Assembly: GCF_000715075.1 (NCBI RefSeq)
Contig: NC_134095.1
Location: forward strand, 65,043,990 to 65,107,989
DNA: 64,000 nt
Source of the DNA: Nicotiana tabacum
Taxonomy: Eukaryota; Streptophyta; Magnoliopsida; Solanales; Solanaceae
Reading direction: 5' to 3'
The first letter of the stretch is position 1, and each line of letters opens with the position of its first letter. The translations under genes were made by a program, and so were the position numbers. Below are positions 27,153 to 39,220 of this stretch, piece after piece. A model generated the notes under the pieces. That model made no database searches. It was not told the origin of the DNA and worked only from the letters and a program-made list of their open reading frames with translations.

Positions 27153-28065
27153 TAAACTGTATTTGTAAAATAATTCTGAAAAATATAAATGAACATAAAC
27201 AGAAATGAAAAACAGAAACAGAATTTTAATCCGAGCCCACTGAATTCACAGTATTTCCTTAAGGAATTTAATCCCCTCCTAGTACCCAAGGTTATGGATG
27301 ATTTCCTCCCAGGATAGAACGAATTAAACACTGGTGTATTGGTACTTCAAACCCCAGTGTTTCAGCGAACACAAAGTTCAGTAGCAAATCACACTTACTG
27401 TTGCTTTGTTTGATGTTAAAAGTATGCAAGAGAAGGAGGAGAAACTCAGAAAATCTGAGCAGAATAGACTTGTATTTATAACCAAAGTTGGGCTAAAATC
27501 TGAAGAGGTGCAACTCTTCAGAATGACTGTTTATGCAAAACGGCCATAGCATAAATGCCATAACATAAATGGTTATTTACTCAACAATAAAGAGGGAAAA
27601 TTGAAGAGGGTAGTTTAATTTTCAGTTACACAACTAAAAAACGGATTGGAGGATTTAATATTAATATTTATTTTAATATTAATATTATGTTATTAAAATA
27701 AATATTTAATAACATTTCTGTTAATATTTTGCTATTAACAAATAAATTTGGTCCAAAAAATTAATCAATCAATCGATCATTTGACCAAATCCAAATCCAA
27801 ATCCAAATCCAAATCCAAATCCAAATCCAAATCCGAAGCCGAGCTGAGCGACGACGACGACGCGAGGCTTGCCTTCTTCTCAACTCTTTAAGAGCTAGAA
27901 GAAGAACAATTGCTTATATACCCATAAAAAACCTCTTCCTCTTCCAATATGGGACAATGTTCCTTCATCAAGGAGGGAAGCTTAAAATTTCACTTAAAAT
28001 TTTTATTTTCCTCCATTTCCCATTCACCCTATTTTAAACCTCATTAATGCTTAAAAATCCCAACA
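27147..28065 (-). repeat. Copia LTR A (3' LTR of copy 1)
   Basis: On the minus strand the LTR starts TGTTGGGATTTTTAAGC and should end ..ACTAACA; here the outer end has two substitutions. A TATAAATA box is complementary to 27473-27480. A (CAAATC)n run lies at about 27787-27830. Sequence is about 95 percent like LTR B by eye. Confidence 0.9.
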
Positions 28066-28090
28066 ATCCCCCACATGAATGGAGAATGGC
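28066..28090 (-). promoter_or_regulatory. Polypurine tract of copia copy 1
   Basis: Read on the minus strand, CATGTGGGGGAT lies immediately before the TGTTGGG start of LTR A. The same junction occurs beside LTRs B and C. It would prime plus-strand DNA synthesis. Confidence 0.8.
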
Positions 28091-31000
28091 TATATCACGG
28101 AAACATGCATGAAAAACTGTGTGATTTATAAGCAAGGATTAATTGCATCTGGATAAGTAGATTTCCCATTAAACTTTCCATAGTGAACTTATGTCGGATA
28201 TACTCGATCAATCGGTAGATTTGATATCTTTGAACCGTCGAACTTTGGTGTATACCTAGACAACCACAAGTCACACAACCAACCCTTAACCGTATTTGGT
28301 TCTCATTATTGTGTTCGTTTCAGCCATGAACACCGCCTGGTTTCATAAGTGCATAGAGAACTCGCCTTGCAAGATTCTCCTTGAAGTGGCTAACACTTAA
28401 CACTTACATAGGTGATTCCTAAACGTGTCATCCCGTAGATACACTATTTGATATACCCCGTATCAAATATAGAATCATTAAAAAGCCTTAATGCTTTATC
28501 CCTAGTACAGAACATTGTCTCATCACGAGAGTGGGCCAAAAGTTTAATTGACAATGTTGAACCGTCATTAATGACTTTGTTTGATCTCCTTGAACCTAGA
28601 TCTTGAGATCTCCAATTTTCTAGGTAGAGTTACCGCCACTATGACTTGTTCTCGGCCACAGTGCCATTCCCCTTTATACTTCTCAACTACCTCTCTAGTT
28701 AGGCCTAAGTGGATCCGACACATTATCACTTGACTATACATAATCAATCGTGATAATTTCTCTAGAGAGTAATTGTCTAACGGTTTTATATCTTCGTCGT
28801 ATATGACAAGATTTACCGTTATAGATAACGCTCACAACCCTTCCAATTGCCGCTTGACTATCGCAATGTATGCATATTGGTGCCAACGGTTTGGGCCAAA
28901 ATGGAATATCTTCCAAGAAATTTCGGAGCCATTCAACTTCTTCACCGGCTTTATCTAAGGCTATAAATTCAACCTCCATTGTAGAGCAGGCAATACAAGT
29001 TTGTTTGGACGACTTCCAAGATACCGCTCCTCCACCAATAGTGAATACATATCCACTTGTGGACTTGAAATCAGTTGATCCGGTGATCCAATTTGCATCA
29101 CAGTATCCCTCAATGACCGTAGGATATTTGCTGTAGTGCAAAGCAAAGTCCTGGGTATGTACTAAATATCCCAAAACTCGTTTCATGGCAATCCAATGAG
29201 ATTGACCTGGATTGCTCGTATATCGACTCAATTTACTTATAGCAAAAGCTATATCTGGTCGTGTACAATTCATGATGTACATTAAGCAACCCAACACACG
29301 AGCATAATCCATTTGTGATATGCTTTGGCCTTTGTTCTTTACTAATGCAAGATTCACGTCAATTGGAGTCTTTGCAACTTTAAAGCCTAAATGCTTGAAT
29401 TTTTCAAGTACTGTCTTAATATAATGAGATTGTGACAATGTCAGGCCTTGAGAAGTCTTATGGATCTTAATTCCTAGAATTAAATCAACAACTCCCAAGT
29501 CTTTCATATCAAACTTGTCGGTTCGCATGAGTTTACTCGCATTTATGTTGGCAATGTCATTACTCATTATCAGCATATCATCCATATATAAGCAAACAAT
29601 GACTATGTGATTTGGAACATTTTTAATGTACACACATTTATTTTAAAATCATTTGATAACATTGTTTTGTCAAATTTTGCATGCCATTGTTTGAGTGCTT
29701 ATTTTAGTCCATAAAGGGACTTAACAAGTCTACATACCTTCTTTTCTTTACCTGAAACCACAAACCCTTCAGGTTGTTCCATATAAATTTCTTCCTCCGA
29801 CTCTCCATTTAAGAAGGCTGTCTTAACATCCATTTGATGAATTTCAAGACCATAAACTACATCTATCGCTACTAACATTTGTATGGACGTAATTCTTGTA
29901 ACTTGGGAGTATGTATCGAAATAGTTAAGACCTTCTCGTTGTCTATACCCTTTGACCACAAGTCTTGCTTTAAATTTTCCAATAGTGCCATCATCTTTCA
30001 TTTTCCTGTTAAAGATCCATTTAGAATCCAACAGTTTATTTCCAAGAGGAAGATCAACCAATTCCCATGTATGGTTGTTCAGTATGGATTCTATTTCACT
30101 ATTGATTGCCTCTTTCCATAACAATAATTCCGAAGAAGACATTGCTTCTTTAAATGTTTGAGGCTCATTTTTCAATAAGAAAGTCACAAAATCTGGTCCA
30201 AATGAAGTAGCCGTTCTTTGACATTTACTACGTCTTGGATCCTCCTGATTAAGTGTACTTTCTTTTGTTTCTTCCTGAGGTCATTTAGATCCTTCACCAA
30301 TCGACTCACATTCCTTTTTATACAAATATATATTTTCAAAGAACTCAGCATTATCTGATTCTATAACCGTATTATTATGAATGTCGGGGTTTTCTGACTT
30401 ATGAACCAGAAATCGATATGCTTTACTATTAGTCGCATATCCTATGAAAACACAATCAACGGTTTTTGGTCCTATTTTTACCCTTTTATGTTTAGGAACT
30501 TGCACTTTTGCCAAACACCCCCACACTTTAAAATAATTCAAGTTGGCTTCCTTCATTTCCATTTTTTATATGGAATGGATTGTGTTTTGCTATGGGATAC
30601 TCGATTTAGTATTCGGCTAGCCGTAAGAACGGCTTACCCCCACAAGTTTTGTGGCAAACTAGAACTTATCAATAATGCGTTCATCATCTCCTTTAATGAA
30701 CGATTCTTTCTTTCTGCAATTCCCATTGGATTGGGGCGTGTAAGGGGCTGTTGTTTGATGAATAATTCCATATTCTAAACATATTTGTTCAAAAGGAGAT
30801 TCATATTCACCACCCCTATCACTTCTTATCATTTTGATTTTCTTGTTAAGTTGCGTTTCAACTTCATTTTTGTATTGCTTGAATGCGTCTATTGCTTCAT
30901 CTTTACTATTAAGTAAGTAAACATAGCAATATCGAGTACTATCGTCAATAAAAGTTATGAAATACTTCTTTCCACCGCGAGATGGTATTGACTTCATATC

Positions 31001-32681
31001 GCAAATATCTGTGTGAATTAAGTCTAAAGGATCTGAATTCCTTTCAACTGACTTATAAGGATGTTTAACATACTTAGATTCCACACATATTTGACATTTT
31101 GATTTGTCGCATTAAAATTTAGGCAATACTTCCAAATTAATCATTTTCCGCAAGGTTTTATAATTAACATGACCCAAACGTATAGGCCATAATTCATTTG
31201 ACTCAAGTAAGTAAGACGAAGCTGAAATTTTATTATTATTTTCACCTTTTCCTACAAATATTTCGTTCTTACTTATTACACCATTATCGGATACAAAAAC
31301 ATATTTAAAACCATTCTTAACAAGAAGTCCAGCAGAGACTAAATTTTTCCTAATCTCGGGAACATGAAGAACGTTGTTCAAAGTCACCACTTTGCCGGAA
31401 GTCATTTTGAGAAATATATTCCCATATCCTTCAATCTTGGCCTTTGCAGCATTTCCCATAGAAAGCATTTCATCGGGTCCAACAGGAGTATAAGTAGCAA
31501 AAGCTTCTCTAACAACACAAACATGGTGAGTGGCTCCAGAATCAATCCACCACTCTTTAGGATTTCCCACGAAGTTTCATTCGGAAAGCATGGCACATAA
31601 GTCATCAACATCATCATGCTTTTCAACCATGTATGCTTGACCCTTCTTCTTGTCTTTCTTCGGAGCACGACACTCCATAGATTTTTGTCCGGCTTTTCCA
31701 CAGTTGTAGCAATTTCTATTGAACCGTTTCTTGCTTGGGTTGTATTTTGGTCTAGAAGCCTTCTTCCTCTTTTTGTTCTCTTCAATAATTCGCTCCCATT
31801 ATTGTTGAGTTTCCACGGCCTCTCTTTTCAGCAGCTTTGCTTTCCTCTTCGATTCTCAACCGAACAATGAGATCTTCAAGGGACATCTCCTTGCGTTTGT
31901 GTTTCAAGTAGTTTTTGAAGTCCTTCCACAAAGGAGGCAACTTCTCAATCATCGCTGCTTGGAATGCTTCATTGATGATAAGACCTTCAATGAAATTTCT
32001 GTTAGTAAAAATACTAAGATTACTACTTTCAATATCCGTATTAATTTGATTTATATTTTCAGCAAGGAGATCGTGAATAATCACTTGCAATTCCTGGACT
32101 TGTGTAATAACAGACTTGATATCTACCATTTTGTAGTCCAAAAACTTTGCAGCAACGAACTTCTTCAACCCACATCTTCGATTTTGTATTTCTTTCAAGC
32201 GCAGTCCACAGTTTTGACGTTTTCACGCCACTGTAGACGTTATACAAAGCATCCTCCAGCCCGCTTAAAATATAATTCTTGCACAAAAAATCTGAATGCT
32301 TCCACACCTCAATCACGAGAAAGCGTCCAGTTTCTGGAGTCTCATCGGACAGCACAAGAACATCTTCCTTGATGAACTTCTGGAGACTTAGAGTAGTCAA
32401 ACAGAAGAACATCTTTTGCTGCCAGCGCTTGAAATCAATCCCGAAATTTTTTTCGAGTTTCTCCGCCGGTGCCAATGTTGCCGGTGTTGTTCGGCTCGTT
32501 GAGGCATTGGCAGTTGCCATTGGAACAACTTTGTTCACATTATCATTAGTCATTTCTGTAAAAGAATGACACAAACGTTAAAATCACGCAGATTTTAATC
32601 TCCAATAGAGTACAAAACCTTGGTTTTACTCTCCAGAAAAAGTGAGTACAAATACAGAAAATATATTAAATTCCTTAAGCT
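28066..32681 (-). pseudogene. Ty1/copia gag-pol, copy 1 (degenerate)
   Basis: Gag starts at 32551 (MTNDNVNKVV) and carries FGIDFKRWQQKMFF, then KLPPLWKDFKNYLKHKRKEM. Protease follows (WWIDSGATHHVC, 31530), then the pre-integrase motif LGHVNYKTL and integrase with [42 protein letters not shown] and [11 protein letters not shown] has WIFNRKMKDDGTIGKFKARLV and the catalytic [12 protein letters not shown] at about 29590. RNase H has [19 protein letters not shown] and ends near 28734. Frameshifts or stops occur near 32190, 31785, 31580, 31110, 30600, 30280 and 29650 (a 13-bp deletion relative to copy 2). Not functional. The family resembles the tobacco TNT1-94 group. Confidence 0.9.
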
Positions 32682-33582
32682 TGTTAGTAAACTGTATTTA
32701 TAAAATAATTCTAGAAAATATAAATGAACATAAACAGAAATGAAAAACAACAACAAAATTTTAATCCAAGCCCACTGAATTCACAATATTTCCATAAAGA
32801 ATTTAATCCTCTCCTAGTTTCCAAGGTTATGGATTATTTTCTCCCAAGATAGAACGAATTACACACTGGAGTAGTGGCACTTCAAACCCCAGTTTTTCAG
32901 CGAACACAAAGTTCGGCAGCAAATCACACTTGCTGTTGCTTTGTTTGATGTTAAAAGTATGCAGAAGAAGGAGAAGAAACTCAGAAAATCGGAGTAGAAT
33001 AGACTTGTATTTATAGCCAAAGTTGGGATGAAATCTGAAGAGGTACAACTCTTCAGAATGGCTGTTTATGCAAAACGGCCACAACATAAATGCCATAACA
33101 TAAATAGCTATTTACTCAATAATAAAGAGGGAAAATTGAAGAGGGTAGTTTAATTTTCAGTTACACAACTGAAAAACGGATTGGAGGATTTAATATTAAT
33201 ATTTATTTTAATATTAATATTATGTTATTAAAACAAATATTTAATAACATTTCTGTTAATATTTTACTATTAACAAATAAATTTGGTCCAAAAAATTAAT
33301 CAATCAATCGATTATTTGACCAAATCCAAATCCGAATTCGAATCCGAGCCGAGCCGAGCGAGCGACGACGAAGATGGCGCGAGGCTTGCCTTCTTCTCAA
33401 CTCTTTAAGAGTTAGAAGAAGAGCAATTGCTTATATACCCATAAAAAACCTCTTCCTCTTCCAATATGGGACAATGTTCCTTGGTCAAGGAGGGAAACTT
33501 AAAATTTCACTTAAAATTTTTATTTCCCTTCATTTCCCATTCACCCTTTTTTAAACCTCATTAATGCTTAAAAACCCCAACA
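32682..33582 (-). repeat. Copia LTR B, shared by copies 1 and 2
   Basis: On the + axis it runs from TGTTAGTAAACTG to CCCCAACA, 901 bp, with a TATAAATA box complementary to 33008-33015. It acts as 5' LTR of copy 1 and 3' LTR of copy 2, the signature of a recombined tandem. No tRNA-Met-type primer-binding site adjoins it. Confidence 0.9.
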
Positions 33583-34662
33583 ATCCCCCACATGAATTGG
33601 GAATGCCTATATCACGGAAACATGCATGAAAAACTGTGTGATTCGTAAGCAAGGATTAATTGCATCTGGATAAGTAGGTTTCCCATTGAACATTTCATAG
33701 TGAACTTATGTCGGATATACTCGATCAATCAGTAGATTTGATATCTTTGAACCGTCGAACTTTGGTGTATACCTAGAAAACCACAAGTTACACAACCAAC
33801 CTTTAACCGTCTTTGGTTCTTATTGTTGTGTTTGTTTCAGCCATGAATACCGCCTGGTTTCATAAGTGCATAGAGAACTCGCCTTGCAAGATTCTCCTTG
33901 AAGTGACTAACACTTCACACTTACATATGTGATTCCTAAACGGGTCATCCCGTAGATACACTATTTGATATACCCCGTATCAAATTTAGAAATCATTAAA
34001 AAGCCTTAATGCTTTATCCATAATACTGAACATTGTCTTATCACAAGAATGAGCCAAAAGTTTAGTTGACAATGTTGAACCGTCATTAATGACTTTGTTT
34101 GATCTCCTTGAACCTAGATCTTGGGATCTCCAGTTTTCTAGGTAGAGTTACCGCCACTATGACTTGTTCTCGCCCACAGTCCCATTCCTCTTGATGACTT
34201 CTCAACTACCTCTCTAGTTAGGCCTAAGTGGATCCGACACATTATCAATTGACTTTATATAATCAATCGTGATAATACCTCAAGAGAGTAATTGCCTAAC
34301 GGTTTTATGTCTTCGTCGTATATGACGAGATTTACCGTTATACATAACGCTCCCAGCCTTCCAATTGCTCCTTGACTATCGCAATGTATGCATATTGGTG
34401 CCAACGGTTTTGGCCAAAATGGAATATCTTCCAAGAAATTCCGGAGGTATCTAGCTTCTTCACCGGCTTTATCTAAGGCTATGAATTCAGCCTCCATCGT
34501 AGAGCGGGCAATAAAAGTTTGTTGGGACGACTTCCAAGATACCGCTCCTCCACCAATAGTGAATACATATCAACTTGTGGACTTGGAATCAGTTGATCCG
34601 GTAATCTAATTTGCATCACAGTATCCCTCTATGACCGCATGATATTTACTATAGTGCAAAGC
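33583..34662 (-). pseudogene. Copia copy 2, RNase H end and 3' noncoding part
   Basis: From the polypurine tract beside LTR B the sequence passes noncoding DNA to the C-terminal RNase H region at 34255-34662: [20 protein letters not shown] and [20 protein letters not shown]. It matches 28734-29140 of copy 1. It stops at 34662 where the gypsy element enters, leaving AAAGC as target duplication. Confidence 0.88.
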
Positions 34663-37591
34663 TATCACGACCCTAAACCCGAACCCGGTCATGATAGCAC
34701 CTCTCGTTAAGACAAGGCCAGCCAATTAAACCCAATTCACTTTTTAAAACAGTTAAATAACATAAAAGTAGTCTAAAACATGATATAACAATACTAAGTA
34801 ACGGATAATGTCAATAAAGTACGAAAGTATAACCCAACACAGCCCCTAACCGGGGTGTCACAAGTCACGAGCATCTATGAGCCATAATACAAGTCTGTTA
34901 ATGTCATAAACTACTACAAATGTTTGAAAATGAACAAAAGTTCTAGAGGGGTAGAGACACGGGGCTGCGGACATCGACAGCTACCTCGTAATCTCCGAAA
35001 GGCCCACCTGGAACTGGAGGACATCAACACTCCGGAGCGGAACCAGCAACGCCTGAATCTGCACACAGGGGTGCAGGGAGTAAAGTGAGTACTCCAACTC
35101 AGTGAGTAACAAATGTAAATAATGACTGGAAGTAAGAACACACGTAAGGCACATGACATTCCGTAATGAAGCAGTAAAATCACTTAATGACAGTAAAACT
35201 AGTAAAAATCAAGTAAAATCCTCTTTCAACCTGTAAACAGGTAGTTGACAGATAATTAAGATAAAGTAAGCAAATAGAAGTTCGCCCCTTGGGCAAAATA
35301 TCAACAAATCCGCCCCTCGGGCAACATCTCAAAATAGTACAAGCCCCTTGGGAAATCACATAGAACAATACCAGCCCTTCGGGCTCAATCTCATATCACA
35401 ATGGGTACCCGCGCTCACTGGGGGTGTACAGACTCCTGGAGGGGCCCCTTGCGGCCCAAGCACAATAACAAGCCATCTTGTGGCATCAAATCTAGGCCCT
35501 CGACCTCATATCAATCAAGCCACCTCGTGGCTTATATATCTCAGGCCCTCGGCTTCAAACCAGTATCAATGTTTCCTCTCAACTAGGCCCTCGGCCTTAC
35601 TTAGTCAAAAATACTCACAAGCCCCTCGGGCAATAGTAAAACAGTGTTTCTCAGCCCAAACATCATTTAAAATATCATTTAAGTGTTAAAACTGAGTAAA
35701 CATGGCTGAGTATAAAAAATAGTGGAAAAATAACATGATTGAGTTCAAGTAATAAGTCAAAACGGTGAAAACAAATCAATAAATAGCCCCGAAGGGTTCA
35801 AATAGTTGGTTCTAGGCCCAAATATGGTATTCAACCCAAATAATGATGATAGCAAATAGTTTTCAATCAAATACGTAGTAAAATCATCAATCGGGACGGA
35901 CCGAGTCACAATCCCTAATAGTGCACGACCTCACGTTCGTCATCAAGCATGTGTCTCACCTCAATATAGCACTACGATGTGCAATCCGGGGTTTCAAACC
36001 CTTAGAACATCATTTACAATCATTACTCACCTCAAACCGGCTAAATCTCTAGCTCGCAATGCCTTTGCCCCTCGAGTCGACCTCCACATGTGTCAAATCT
36101 ATCCAAAATCAGAACGAGTATGTCAACATATGCTAAGGGAACAAAGCCCAAGCGAAAACAATCAATAAAGGGCACAAATTCCGAAATTAGCAAATCCCGA
36201 GCCCCGGGCCCACTTCTCGAAACTCAGAAATTTTTACATCATTAGATTCCTTATCTCCCCACGAGTTCATATATATCAAAAGTTCTCAAATCTGACCCCA
36301 AATGGTCCTCCAAATCCCCAATCAAAAGTCCAATTTCTCAAGCCCTAGTTCTTCAATTTTAGGCTTAGCTTTCATGATTTTCTAGGTGGAATTCACATGA
36401 CAATCGAGTTTTTAGTCCAAGAATCTTACCTCCCGATGATTCCCCTTGAATCCCTCTTCAATCTCCTTCAAAAATTTCCAAAAACGAGAAGCTATGCGTG
36501 GAAATAGACCCACATTCGAGACGAGTTTAAAAACATTCTGCCCAGACCTCATTTTCTTCATCGCGATCGCGGAACGTCCCTCGCGATCGCGAAGAACAAT
36601 TCTTCAGCTTCCCAAAATTACTCTATGCGAACCCGACCAGGCCATCATGAACGCGATGCTTCCTCTACCCTAACCTTCGCGAACACGCTCACTCCTACGC
36701 GAACGCGATGAACACCTGACCTCGAACCCATCAGACCCAAATTACTCTACTCGATCGCGAAGTCCTTCACGCGAACGGGCTGACCAACTTCCCAACCCTC
36801 CGCGAACGTGAAGCCCCTCTCACAAATGCGAAAGCTTAATTCATGGCCTTCCTCAATCCTTCTACGCGACCGCGATACCACCTACGCGATCGCGAAAGGA
36901 AATTTTTTGCAACACCTGAACCTGCAATTTCTGCAATCTTTTCCAACTTCAAATGATCCGATTGACCACCCAAAACTCACCCGAGGCCCTTGGGACCTCA
37001 ACCAAAAGAACCAACATATCCTAAAACCTTATTCAAACTTGTTCCAATCATCAAAACACCTCAAACATCATCAAATCACCCAAAACACATCGGATTCAGG
37101 CCTAAGTTTCTAAAATCTTCCGAAATATGCTTTTGATCAAAAGCCCAACCAAACCACGTTCGAATGACCTGAGATTTTGCACACATATCCCAAATGACAT
37201 AACGAAGCTACTGCAGTTCCGATCCCTATATCAAAATCTTGCCTATCAACCGGAAATCGCCAAAATATCAACTTCGCCAATTCAAGCCTAAATGTACTAC
37301 GGACCTCCAAAATTCATTCCGATCGCGCTCCTAAGCCAGAAATCACCTCTCGAAGCTAACCGAACCATCAGAACTCACATCCGAGCCCTCTAACACATAA
37401 GTGAACATCCGGTTGACTTTTCCAACTTAAACCTTTTTAAAAGAGACTAAGTGTCTCAAACTTCACCAAACTCATTCCGGACACGATCCGACCAACCTGA
37501 TACCATAAAACACACGGATAACGAAGCATAAAGAAGCAGAAATATGGGAAGCGGAGCGGCAACTCATGAGATGACTGGATGGATCATCACA
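34663..37591 (-). repeat. Gypsy 3' LTR
   Basis: On the minus strand it starts TGTGATGATCC and ends GTCGTGATA. It is 2929 bp and pairs with 42757-45678 at high identity. It contains a hairpin-rich block (GCCCnnnGGGC words, about 35280-35640) and a block of GCGATCGCGAA/CGCGAACGCG palindromes (about 36555-36895). ORFs within it are incidental. Confidence 0.94.
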
Positions 37592-37604
37592 TCCTCCCCA
37601 ACTT
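37592..37604 (-). promoter_or_regulatory. Gypsy polypurine tract
   Basis: The minus strand reads AAGTTGGGGAGGA directly before the TGTGATG start of the 3' LTR. Confidence 0.88.
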
Positions 37605-38480
37605 AAACAAACGTTCGTCCTTGAACGAGTCAAGAAACATACCTGAAGCCTCAAATAGGTAAGGATATCTGCTCCGCATCTCCCGCTTGGTCTCCCAGGT
37701 AGCCTCCTTCACGAGCCGACCTCTCCACTGCACTTTTACTGAAGCTATATCTTTGACCTCAACTTTCGACTTGATGATCCAAAATAGCTACTGGCTCCAC
37801 ATCATAGGTCAAATCATTATCCAACTGAACTGTGCTGAAATCCAAAACATGAACGGATCCCCAATATACTTCCGAAGCATAGAAACATGAAATACCGGAT
37901 GCACACTCGACAAGATGGGTGGCAAAGCAAGCTCATAAGCCACCTCCCCAATCCTCTGTATCGCCTCAAAAGGTCCAATGAACCGCAGACTCAATTTCTC
38001 TTTCTTCCCAAATCTCATAACACCCTTCATGGGTGAAACCTTCAACAGAACCTTCTCTCCAACCATGTAGGACACATCCCGAACCTTCTTGTCAGCATAA
38101 CTCTTTTGCCTCGATTGCGCTGTATGAAGCCTCTCTTGAATCACTTTCACCTTCTCCAAAGCATCCTGCACCAAATCTGTCCCCAATAGCCTAGCCTCAC
38201 CGGGCTCGAACCAACCAACTGGAGATCTACACCGCCTCCCATACAAAGCCTCATATGGAACCATCTGAATACTCGACTGGTAGTTGTTGTTATAAGCAAA
38301 CTCTGCAAGCGATAAAAACTGATCCCATGACCCTCCAAAATCAATAACACAAGCACGCAACATGTCCTCCAATATCTGAATAGTGCTCTCGAACTGCCCG
38401 TCTGTCTGAGGGTGAAAAGCTGTGCTCAACTCAACCTGAGTACCCAACTCTCGCTGCACAGACCTCCAAAACTGCGATGT
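37605..38480 (-). pseudogene. Gypsy integrase C-terminal half and chromodomain
   Basis: The minus strand carries the end of the integrase core: ELSTAFHPQTDGQFESTIQ, then LAEFAYNNNYQSSIQMVPYE and ALYGRRCRSPVGW. A GPFEAIQRIGEVAYELALPP segment follows (GPY/F module) and SVHPVFHVSMLRKYIGDP. Beyond 37809, after frameshifts, the reading resembles a chromodomain tail (VQWRG, EATWE, MRSRYPYLF). Chromodomains steer such elements to particular chromatin. The frame is broken at about 38485 and 37810. Confidence 0.9.
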
Positions 38481-38483
38481 AAA

Positions 38484-39220
38484 CTAAGTGCCTCTATCTG
38501 AAATGATGGAAACTGGGACACCATGCAAACGAACAATCTCCCGGATATAGATCTCTGCCAACCGCTCTGAAGAATAGGTAGTACCCATAGTAATGAAATG
38601 CACGGACTTGGTCAACCGATCCACAATCACCCAAATAACATCGAACTTTCTCAAAGTCCGTGGAAGTCCAACAACAAAGTCTATAGTGATCCTCTCCCAT
38701 TTCCACTCAGGAATATCCATTTGTTGGAGCAAACCACCCGGTCTCTGATGCTCATATTTCACCTGCTGACAATTGAGACACCGAGCTAAAAATCCCACAA
38801 TATCTTTCTTCATTCTTCTCCACCAGTAGTGCTGCCTCAAGTCCTGATACATCTTCGCGACACCCGGATGAATGGAATACCGCGAGCTATGGGCCTCCTC
38901 AAGAATCAACTCCTGAAGCCCATCTACATGGGGCACACAAATCGGCCCTACATCCTCAACACCCCATCATCACCAATGGTCACATCTCTAGCATCATCAT
39001 GCTGAACTCTAACCCTAAGGACTAGCAAATGCGGATCATCATATTGGCGCTCTCTGATGCGATCATATAAGGAAGACCGAGAAACCACACAAGCCAATAC
39101 CCGACTGGGCTCCAAAATATCTAACCTCACGAACCGATTAGTCAAGGCCTAAACATTAACTGCAAGAGGTCTCTCCCCAACTAGGATATATGCCAACCTC
39201 CCCATACTCACTGCCTTTCG
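38484..39220 (-). pseudogene. Gypsy integrase N-terminal half
   Basis: The HHCC zinc-binding module spans HSSRYSIHPGVAKMYQDLRQ to FLARCLNCQQVK (about 38760-38900). The core follows with ITIDFVVGLPRT and VDRLTKSVHFI and is cut at SIISDRGT by a stop at 38484. An upstream stop at about 38945 and another near 39147 separate it from RNase H. Confidence 0.9.

Noticed and set aside
35348..35689. 113-residue ORF in LTR (repeated at 43572-43781)
   Set aside because: It reads through the hairpin-rich LTR block, differs in frame between the two LTR copies, and has no start context or domain.
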